From: Winslowiella arboricola | GTDB taxonomy: Bacteria > Pseudomonadota > Gammaproteobacteria > Enterobacterales > Enterobacteriaceae | Assembly: GCF_025527015.1 (NCBI RefSeq) | Contig: NZ_JAODIM010000037.1 | Coordinates: 181,831 to 245,830 of the forward strand | DNA length: 64,000 bases | Direction: 5' to 3' | Shown here: positions 58,068 through 64,000 of the stretch, piece by piece | How the letters are laid out: each line of letters starts with the position of its first letter | Numbering within the stretch: position 1 is the first letter of the stretch | Notes under the pieces: model-generated | Databases searched by the model: none | Seen by the model: the letters and a program-made list of their open reading frames with translations, nothing else | Told to the model about the DNA's origin: nothing | Program-made: the position numbers and the translations under genes

Positions 58068-58577
58068 ATGTCATCCAACGCCGCCCCAGCCCGCATTGCC
58101 ATTGTTATGGGTTCGAAAAGTGACTGGGCTACTATGGAATTTGCCGCAGAAATCCTTACCAGCCTTGCGGTTCCTTTCGACGTTGAAGTGGTCTCTGCCC
58201 ACCGCACCCCGGACAAACTGTTCAGCTTTGCGGAAAATGCGGCGGGCAATGGCTATCAGGTGATTATCGCAGGCGCCGGTGGCGCAGCGCATTTGCCGGG
58301 TATGCTGGCAGCGAAAACGCTGCTGCCGGTGCTGGGTGTGCCGGTGCAGAGCGCAGCACTGAGCGGTGTTGATAGTCTCTACTCAATCGTGCAGATGCCA
58401 CGCGGTATACCGGTCGGCACGCTGGCGATTGGTAAAGCGGGAGCGGCAAACGCTGCTCTGCTGGCGGCGCAGATTCTGGCAATCCATGATACGGATCTGG
58501 CAGTGCGTCTGGCTAACTGGCGTCAGAGCCAGACCGACGAAGTGCTGAACAATCCGGATCCACGGGGTAATGCATGA
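58068..58577 (+). CDS. purE: N5-carboxyaminoimidazole ribonucleotide mutase
   Basis: 169 aa. [25 protein letters not shown] with the catalytic His, and [11 protein letters not shown]. It converts N5-CAIR to CAIR in purine synthesis. ATG 58068 matches the E. coli start (MSSN-). It overlaps purK by 4 bases and is under the PurR box. Confidence 0.97.
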   Translation: MSSNAAPARIAIVMGSKSDWATMEFAAEILTSLAVPFDVEVVSAHRTPDKLFSFAENAAGNGYQVIIAGAGGAAHLPGMLAAKTLLPVLGVPVQSAALSGVDSLYSIVQMPRGIPVGTLAIGKAGAANAALLAAQILAIHDTDLAVRLANWRQSQTDEVLNNPDPRGNA

Positions 58578-59641
58578 AACCGGTTTGCGTATTAGGTAAC
58601 GGTCAGCTTGGACGTATGCTGCGCCAGGCTGGTGAGCCGCTGGGTATTGCGGTCTATCCGGTTGGCCTTGATGCCGAACCGGAAACCCTGCCGATCCAGC
58701 AAAGTGTGATTACCGCCGAGATTGAGCGCTGGCCGGAAACCGCATTAACCCGCGAGCTGGCGCGTCACCCGGCGTTTGTAAACCGCGATATTTTCCCACT
58801 GCTGGCAGATCGCCTGACGCAAAAACAGCTGCTCGATCAGCTGGGTCTGGCCACCGCGCCATGGCAGTTACTGGCGTCAGCTGAAGAGTGGCCGCAAGTG
58901 TTCGCGTCACTCGGTGAGCTGGCGATCGTTAAGCGCCGTACCGGTGGCTATGACGGTCGTGGTCAGTGGCGTTTACGCGCCGATCAGACCAGCGAGTTAC
59001 CGCAGGATTGTTACGGCGAGTGCATTGTTGAACAGGGTATTAACTTTTCCGGTGAAGTCTCGCTGGTTGGCGCCCGTGGTCACAATGGCGAGACAGTGTT
59101 CTATCCGCTCACTCATAACCTGCATCAGGAAGGCATCCTGCGTACCAGCGTAGTGCTGCCACAGCCCGATGCTGCGCAGCAACAGCAGGCTGAGCAGATG
59201 CTGTCCGCGATTATGAACCAGCTGCAATACGTCGGCGTAATGGCGATGGAATGTTTTGTGGTTCCGCAAGGCCTGCTGATCAACGAGCTGGCGCCACGTG
59301 TGCATAACAGCGGTCACTGGACGCAAAATGGCGCTTCCATCAGCCAGTTTGAACTGCATCTGCGCGCGATCCTCGACCTGCCGCTGCCGAAACCGGTAGT
59401 CAGCACGCCGTCGGTGATGGTGAATCTGATCGGCACCGATCTCAACCTGCAATGGTTACAGCAGCCGCTGGTTAACCTGCACTGGTATGAGAAAGAAGTA
59501 CGTCCGGGTCGTAAAGTGGGCCACCTCAATCTGAATGACGTCCAGCCAGACGAGCTGAGCAAAGCGTTAACCGCGCTGACGCCAATGTTACCGCCGGAAT
59601 ATGCCAGCGGTATCGCCTGGGCCTGCGAGAAATTGCGTTAA
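58574..59641 (+). CDS. purK: N5-carboxyaminoimidazole ribonucleotide synthase
   Basis: 355 aa ATP-grasp enzyme ([40 protein letters not shown]). It makes N5-CAIR from AIR, ATP and bicarbonate and hands it to PurE. Second gene of the purEK operon, ending at an intrinsic terminator. Confidence 0.97.
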   Translation: MKPVCVLGNGQLGRMLRQAGEPLGIAVYPVGLDAEPETLPIQQSVITAEIERWPETALTRELARHPAFVNRDIFPLLADRLTQKQLLDQLGLATAPWQLLASAEEWPQVFASLGELAIVKRRTGGYDGRGQWRLRADQTSELPQDCYGECIVEQGINFSGEVSLVGARGHNGETVFYPLTHNLHQEGILRTSVVLPQPDAAQQQQAEQMLSAIMNQLQYVGVMAMECFVVPQGLLINELAPRVHNSGHWTQNGASISQFELHLRAILDLPLPKPVVSTPSVMVNLIGTDLNLQWLQQPLVNLHWYEKEVRPGRKVGHLNLNDVQPDELSKALTALTPMLPPEYASGIAWACEKLR

Positions 59642-59648
59642 CGGAATT

Positions 59649-59674
59649 GGGAGGCACTGCTGCCTCCCTTTTTT
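59649..59674 (+). terminator. Intrinsic terminator of purEK
   Basis: GGGAGGCA-CTGC-TGCCTCCC followed by six T, 7 bases after the purK stop. It ends exactly where the convergent ybbP stop codon begins. Confidence 0.92.
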
Positions 59675-62090
59675 ATCCAGCGTAATAACTTCTGAACAAT
59701 GCCTTACCCTTCAGTAACCGCACGCCCATCCAGCCACCACAGACCGACAGCAACAGCGCACCGGTTAATGGCAGCACCAGCCACAGCGTAAAATCAGGCT
59801 GCCACGGGAAATTAAATACCTTACGTTGTAATCCCCATAACGCGGCTTCGGCGCCTGTTGCGGCGGCAATCCCGGAAACCAGCCCCAGAATAGCAAACTC
59901 GCTCCATAGCGTGCCGTGCAGCAGCTTTTTACTGGCGCCTAAAGTGCGGTAAACCACCAGCTCCTGACGCCGCTGACGCATTCCCACCTGGATCTGAGCC
60001 AGCAACAGCAGTACGCCGCAGGCAGTAACCAGTGCCACCATGATCTCCAGCGCCTGACTCACCTGTGTCAGCACCTGACCGACCTGGCGTAAAATACTGC
60101 CGATATCCAGTAAACTCAGCGTTGGGAACGCCCGGTTTAACTGCGCCAGCAGCGCCGGATTGTTGTCCATGCGGAAACTGGTCAGCCAGGTTTGCGGCTG
60201 CTGATCGAGCGCGCCTGGCGGGAAAATAAAGAAGAAGAAGGGTCGCAGGCTTTCCTGATCGATAGAACGCAGGCTGGTAATTTTAACTGAAAAATTCTGC
60301 GTATCACCGGTAAAGGTCAGCGTATCGCCGAGTTTCAGCCCTAAGCGTTCCGTCAGCTCTTCCGCCATTGACACTTCACCCTGTTTCGGCGGCCAGCTGC
60401 CGGCTACCACCGGGCTGTTGTCCGGTGGCTGCGCCATCCATGTCAGATTGATCTCGCGGTTGTAAGTATTATCCTGCGCCGGATCCACCGGTTTATCGTT
60501 GGTCTCAGTGAGACGCACGCGTGCAATCGGATAAAAGGCTTCCGTTTTTACCTGATGCTGCTGCAGGAACTGTTTAACCTGCGGCACCTGCTCAGTGGCG
60601 ATATTCAGCAGATAATAGTTAGGACTGTCCGGCGGCAGCTGCTGCTGCCAGCGATCCAGCAGATCGCCACGCATCACCAGCAACAGCGCCAGCAACATAA
60701 ATGACAGTGAAAATGCCGCCAGCTGGCTAAGGGTGGTCAGTGGCTGACGCAGCAGGCGGTTTATCGCCAGGCGGAACGCCAGATTGCGCACCGACAGTTT
60801 ACGTAGCAACAGCAAGCCGCCCCACCCCACCGCGCCCAGCAGCAGCGCCAGCAGAACAATCCCGGCCACCAGCGCCCACAGCAGTTTGCTGCCACCCACC
60901 AGCAATGCCAGTAAAGCAACCACCACCAGCGCCATTACCGGCAGATAAAACTTCAGCGGCCAGATATTTGCAATCGCGTCACGTCGTAGCACCCGTAACG
61001 GCTGTGTCGCCAGCAACAGGCGATAAGGACGCAGCCCTACCAGCAATGAAATAACAAATAGCGAACCGATGGCCCATAGCCATGGCCAGATACTGGATGG
61101 CGGCAGGGTTGCTGGCAGCACCGGCTTCAGCATCTGCAACAGTAGCTCCTCAAAACCTAACCCCAATGCACTCCCACCGACTGCGGCCAGCAACAACACC
61201 GCCAGCCACTGCCCGACAATCAGCTTACGCAACGCCGCACGGTTGGCGCCGAGGGTTTTCAGCACCGCCACTAAATCGTAGCGGCTGCGGCAGTAGTGAC
61301 TCATCGCCACTGCCACAGCGGAGATCGCCAGCATCAGCGTCAGCAGCGCGGAAAGCAGCAGGAACTGCTGTGCGCGCTGCATTGAGCGGCCAAGGGCATC
61401 CTCGGAATTGTCGACGCTAATCCAGCGCTGACTGGCCTTCAGCTGCGGCTCAATCCAGCTGTCGTAGCGGCTGAGTTGTTGCGGTTCGCCGGAAAATTTA
61501 TAGCGCCAGGTCAGGCGGCTGCCCGGCTGAATGGCGCCGGTTTTCGCCACATCCGCCAGATTCATTAGCAGGCGTGGTGCGGTCTGAAAAGGGTTAAAGC
61601 CCGCGTCCGGTTCCTGAATAACTTCTCCGGCAATACGCAGTGAGGTATCGCCGACATCCAGCATATCGCCGGTTTTCAGATTCAGCAGCGCCAGCAAACG
61701 CGGCGCTGCCAGCACCGTACCGGCCTGCGGCTTCAGATTGGTCGGTTCGGTAGTCAGCTGACCAAACATCGGATAAGCATTGTCCACCGCTTTTACCGAT
61801 GCCAGCTGCGGCGTATTCCCGGCAAAAGTCATGGTCATAAAACTCAGCTGGCTGCTCACCTGCAGGCCATCGCGCCGCGCCTGCGCCAGCCACTCCGCCG
61901 GCACCTCACCGGAACTGCTCAGAGTGCGGTCACCGGCCATAAAATCACGGCTCTGCTGACTCAGCCCTTTATCCATGCGGTCGCTAAGTGAGCCCAGCGC
62001 CAGTACGCAGGCGACCGCCAGTGTCAGCGCCAGCCAGACAATCAGCAGTGATGGCGAGCGCCACTCACGCCAGAACCAGCGCCAAATCAT
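59673..62090 (-). CDS. ybbP: ABC transporter permease, FtsX/MacB-type
   Basis: 805 aa, close to E. coli YbbP. One N-terminal helix, a large periplasmic domain, two FtsX-type membrane blocks (about 240-440 and 680-800) and ten or so membrane segments in all. It pairs with YbbA; proposed role is moving hydrophobic substrates or lipids in the envelope, not proven. ATG 62090 overlaps the ybbA stop by 4 bases. Confidence 0.93.
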   Translation of the reverse strand: MIWRWFWREWRSPSLLIVWLALTLAVACVLALGSLSDRMDKGLSQQSRDFMAGDRTLSSSGEVPAEWLAQARRDGLQVSSQLSFMTMTFAGNTPQLASVKAVDNAYPMFGQLTTEPTNLKPQAGTVLAAPRLLALLNLKTGDMLDVGDTSLRIAGEVIQEPDAGFNPFQTAPRLLMNLADVAKTGAIQPGSRLTWRYKFSGEPQQLSRYDSWIEPQLKASQRWISVDNSEDALGRSMQRAQQFLLLSALLTLMLAISAVAVAMSHYCRSRYDLVAVLKTLGANRAALRKLIVGQWLAVLLLAAVGGSALGLGFEELLLQMLKPVLPATLPPSSIWPWLWAIGSLFVISLLVGLRPYRLLLATQPLRVLRRDAIANIWPLKFYLPVMALVVVALLALLVGGSKLLWALVAGIVLLALLLGAVGWGGLLLLRKLSVRNLAFRLAINRLLRQPLTTLSQLAAFSLSFMLLALLLVMRGDLLDRWQQQLPPDSPNYYLLNIATEQVPQVKQFLQQHQVKTEAFYPIARVRLTETNDKPVDPAQDNTYNREINLTWMAQPPDNSPVVAGSWPPKQGEVSMAEELTERLGLKLGDTLTFTGDTQNFSVKITSLRSIDQESLRPFFFFIFPPGALDQQPQTWLTSFRMDNNPALLAQLNRAFPTLSLLDIGSILRQVGQVLTQVSQALEIMVALVTACGVLLLLAQIQVGMRQRRQELVVYRTLGASKKLLHGTLWSEFAILGLVSGIAAATGAEAALWGLQRKVFNFPWQPDFTLWLVLPLTGALLLSVCGGWMGVRLLKGKALFRSYYAG

Positions 62091-62773
62091 GCTTCCTCCC
62101 ATAATTTGCCGTCGCGCAGGCGCAGGCGGCGATCGCAGCGTGCCGCCAGCTGCTCATCATGAGTGACCAGAATCAGGGTAGTGGCAAGGTCGCGGTTAAG
62201 GGAAAACAGCAGCCCGGCAATACGATCACCGGTTTTGCGATCGAGATTACCGGTTGGTTCATCGGCAAACAGCAGATCGGGACGACCGTTAAAGGCGCGC
62301 GCCAGCGCTACACGTTGCTGCTCGCCGCCCGAGAGCTGTGCCGGAAGATGGGTCAGGCGTTCAGCGAGTCCCAGCTGAGCCAACAGTGCCCTCGCTTGTT
62401 CACGACTCTGGTTTTCGCTATCACCGCGCAACAACGCTGGCAATTGCACATTTTCCAGCGCATTCAGGGTTGGCACCAGCATAAATGACTGAAAAACAAA
62501 GCCAACATGCCGGGCACGTAATTCAGCCCTTTGCTCTTCGTTACGCTGATGCAGCGGCTCGCCACACAGGAAGACTTCCCCCTCACTGCCATCATCAAGC
62601 CCGGCAAGAATGCCCAGCAGGGTTGATTTTCCCGATCCTGATTCACCAATCAAGGCGATAGTTTCAGCCGGTTTGACAACCAGCTCAACTCCGGTGAGGA
62701 TGTTTAGCTGATGCTCACCCTGACCGACGGACTTACTAAGACGATGAACTTCAAGAATGTTTTCCGCTGGCAT
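62087..62773 (-). CDS. ybbA: ABC transporter ATP-binding protein
   Basis: 228 aa, LolD/MacB-type ATPase. Walker A GESGSGKST, Q-loop FVFQSFML, signature LSGGEQQRVALARAF, Walker B LLFADEPTGNLD, H-loop VTHD. Partner of YbbP. Its 5' end overlaps the tesA start on the opposite strand by 30 bases. Confidence 0.95.
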   Translation of the reverse strand: MPAENILEVHRLSKSVGQGEHQLNILTGVELVVKPAETIALIGESGSGKSTLLGILAGLDDGSEGEVFLCGEPLHQRNEEQRAELRARHVGFVFQSFMLVPTLNALENVQLPALLRGDSENQSREQARALLAQLGLAERLTHLPAQLSGGEQQRVALARAFNGRPDLLFADEPTGNLDRKTGDRIAGLLFSLNRDLATTLILVTHDEQLAARCDRRLRLRDGKLWEEA

Positions 62774-63364
62774 TACCCTTTCCTGTTATTATTGTTACTC
62801 ATTTCGCGCGTGGCGTCGGCAGATACACTGCTGATTCTCGGCGATAGTTTAAGCGCCGGATATCGCATGTCCGCCAGCGCCGCATGGCCTGCGCTGCTCA
62901 ATGATAAATGGCAAAAACAACCTGACGTCATTAACGGCAGCATTAGTGGCGACACAGCAACCCAGGGACTGAGCCGCTTACCGGCCCTGCTGAAACAACA
63001 TCAACCACGCTGGGTGTTGATCGAACTGGGTGGAAATGATGGTTTACGTGGCTTCCCACCACAAAATGTGGAGCAGGATCTGCGTAAAATCATCGGCGAC
63101 ATTCAGGCGGCCAAAGCCCAGCCGTTGTTAATGCAAATCCGTTTGCCAGCGAACTATGGTCGCCGCTATAACGAGGCGTTTAGCGGAATCTATCCGAAGC
63201 TGGCGCAAGAGTACAACATCCCATTAGTCTCCTTTTTTATGGAGCAGGTCTATCTGAAACCTGAATGGATGCAGCAGGATGGCATTCATCCCAATCCCGA
63301 TGCGCAACCCTTTATCGCCGACCTGATGGCCAGAGAACTGGCTCCTTTAGTTAAGCATGAGTAG
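62744..63364 (+). CDS. tesA: Multifunctional acyl-CoA thioesterase I / protease I / lysophospholipase L1
   Basis: 206 aa. Signal peptide ending near RVASA; mature SGNH hydrolase with S35 in LGDSLSAG, the GGNDGL block (Asn) and DGIHPN (Asp-His). Periplasmic. ATG 62744 matches the E. coli start; the gene overlaps divergent ybbA, as in E. coli. Confidence 0.96.
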   Translation: MNFKNVFRWHYPFLLLLLLISRVASADTLLILGDSLSAGYRMSASAAWPALLNDKWQKQPDVINGSISGDTATQGLSRLPALLKQHQPRWVLIELGGNDGLRGFPPQNVEQDLRKIIGDIQAAKAQPLLMQIRLPANYGRRYNEAFSGIYPKLAQEYNIPLVSFFMEQVYLKPEWMQQDGIHPNPDAQPFIADLMARELAPLVKHE

Positions 63365-63459
63365 CGGAAAAACGTGACGGCTGTCAGGTAAAGTTATGCA
63401 AAAATCCGCAGCCGGAATGATAAAAATCAAAAGATTAAGCGCAATAATGGCAGAGTCAC

Positions 63460-63488
63460 TTCAGGACGGGTGCTCAGGGATCTCTGCC
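63460..63488. repeat. 29-base direct repeat, copy 1 (3' end of hok mRNA)
   Basis: Identical to 63971-63999. On the minus strand it lies just beyond the hok terminator-type hairpin and contains GAGCACCCG, which is complementary to the predicted 5' end of the hok transcript. Confidence 0.85.
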
Positions 63489-63500
63489 AGACAACCAACA

Positions 63501-63520
63501 GGCGGGAGCATTCTCCCGCC
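63501..63520 (-). other. 3' UTR hairpin of hok
   Basis: GGCGGGAG-CATT-CTCCCGCC, extended by outer CAACC/GGTTG pairing, 11 bases after the hok stop. A stem-loop at this place is typical of hok messages. Confidence 0.65.
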
Positions 63521-63531
63521 GTTGGGTTGCC

Positions 63532-63687
63532 TTAACTTCTGGATTCGTAAGCCAGAGTCGCCACAACCTCCGTATTACCTCGCCTGACAGATAACTCGCA
63601 AAGTGAATTACGGCTTATCCATACAATAATAAGTATTGTCGCACAGATAATTATCAGACTCAGTAATCGCAGTTTTAATGGCGTCAT
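63532..63687 (-). CDS. hok: Hok/Gef family type I toxin
   Basis: 51 aa. It reads MTPLKLRLLSLIIICATILI, then IVWISRNSLCEL, then SVRRGNTEVVATLAYESRS. A single membrane helix followed by the family hallmark SLCEL and the YE near the end match HokC/HokE. Hok depolarises the inner membrane when translated. AGGAG lies upstream of ATG 63687. An antisense RNA and long-range mRNA pairing elements are present around it. Confidence 0.9.
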   Translation of the reverse strand: MTPLKLRLLSLIIICATILIIVWISRNSLCELSVRRGNTEVVATLAYESRS

Positions 63688-63737
63688 TGCCTTCTCTCCT
63701 TATTGCCTTGCGGCAGGTAAAAGGCTACCATCATGCT

Positions 63738-63797
63738 GTCTGGGCATGAGAGCGGCCTCACTTTGACTTATTTAGTCGGGGTGGGGCCTTTCTCTTT
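63738..63797 (+). ncRNA. sok: Sok-like antisense RNA
   Basis: Plus-strand promoter TTGCCT (63703-63708), a 17-base spacer and TACCAT (63726-63731) predict a start near 63738. A stem-loop follows: GGCCTCAC (63754) with GTGGGGCC (63781), inner GACT/AGTC, then a T-rich TTTCTCTTTCT. It is antisense to the hok leader, where it would block mok/hok translation and trigger decay. Ends are approximate. Confidence 0.7.
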
Positions 63798-63827
63798 CTG
63801 TCCGTTGCCAATGCTCAGGACAAAAAA

Positions 63828-63842
63828 GATCCAGAGCACCCG
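63828..63842 (-). promoter_or_regulatory. tac-like 5' element of hok mRNA
   Basis: On the minus strand CGGGTGCTCTGGATC. Its first nine bases pair perfectly with GAGCACCCG at 63467-63475, and GGATC pairs with GATCC at 63478-63482. This is the 5'-3' end pairing that keeps full-length hok mRNA silent. Confidence 0.65.
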
Positions 63843-63970
63843 CCGCAGAGTTTATATATCACGCCACCTGGTATGCAATATAAAATTCAGATAAACCAGA
63901 GTTAATTAAATCCTGTCATCAGTAATTTCAATTATTAATTATAAAACCAGAATAATTATCATAAGAATAA

Positions 63971-63999
63971 TTCAGGACGGGTGCTCAGGGATCTCTGCC
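63971..63999. repeat. 29-base direct repeat, copy 2 (probable 3' end of a second hok)
   Basis: Identical to 63460-63488, 511 bases apart. As copy 1 marks the 3' end of hok on the minus strand, copy 2 predicts another hok unit continuing past base 64000. Confidence 0.6.
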
Positions 64000-64000
64000 T

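Noticed and set aside
63396..63587. 63-codon plus-strand ORF
   Set aside because: It covers the hok 3' region and repeat on the opposite strand and has no recognisable features.

Overview
The window reads as a chromosomal segment of an enterobacterium. The purEK-lpxH-ppiB-cysS-ybcJ-folD block, ybbP-ybbA-tesA, roxA, a DUF1198 gene and argU all look E. coli-like. Two membrane gluconate-type dehydrogenase operons, a PQQ glucose dehydrogenase, KdgR boxes at pectin genes and a type III effector/chaperone pair point to a plant-associated Erwiniaceae member (Pantoea/Erwinia group). This placement is inferred from gene content, not from a marker gene.

Layout. 1-2.8 kb: a three-subunit FAD (GMC) dehydrogenase operon on the minus strand, cut by the window edge. 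2.8-6.3 kb: two Fur-like boxes, a cupin, an Rpn-family nuclease with a C9 tract, a toxin-like remnant and an aldo/keto reductase. 6.7-12 kb: a LacI regulator divergent from a second, complete GMC dehydrogenase/cytochrome c operon. 12-18.7 kb: an AraC regulator with melA-melB, then kduD and togT, each with a KdgR box. 18.9-26.3 kb: a GAF-GGDEF protein, a secreted alpha/beta hydrolase, a chemoreceptor and gcd. 26.4-37.4 kb: an integral membrane protein, a lone HicB-like protein, dcuS-dcuR, an ApbE-like flavin transferase, a three-domain soluble fumarate reductase, a DASS antiporter and a class I fumarase. 37.5-43.6 kb: mixed genes including a hicA-hicB pair joined in frame at a slippery A7 run, and roxA. 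43.9-48.6 kb: an amino-sugar operon (SSS symporter, nagB, nagA, ROK regulator). 48.7-52.5 kb: an island-like stretch ending at tRNA-Arg (argU), with a CesT chaperone, a Cys-His-Asp effector candidate, unknown genes and an integrase remnant. 52.6-63.4 kb: conserved housekeeping genes. 63.4-64 kb: an unlisted hok/sok type I toxin-antitoxin locus, with the start of a probable second copy at the edge.

How it fits together. Gcd and the two GMC dehydrogenases would oxidise glucose to gluconate and ketogluconates in the periplasm and feed electrons to the respiratory chain. MelAB take up and split melibiose; TogT and KduD belong to pectin breakdown under KdgR and probably CRP. The DcuSR cluster looks like a complete anaerobic fumarate module: sensor, uptake/exchange carrier, fumarase, and a cytoplasmic reductase flavinylated by the adjacent ApbE. 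A perfect FNR box and three AT-rich palindromic arms lie in its divergent promoter region. Most interesting for follow-up are this fumarate module, the effector/chaperone pair, the hicAB frameshift site and the hok/sok locus.
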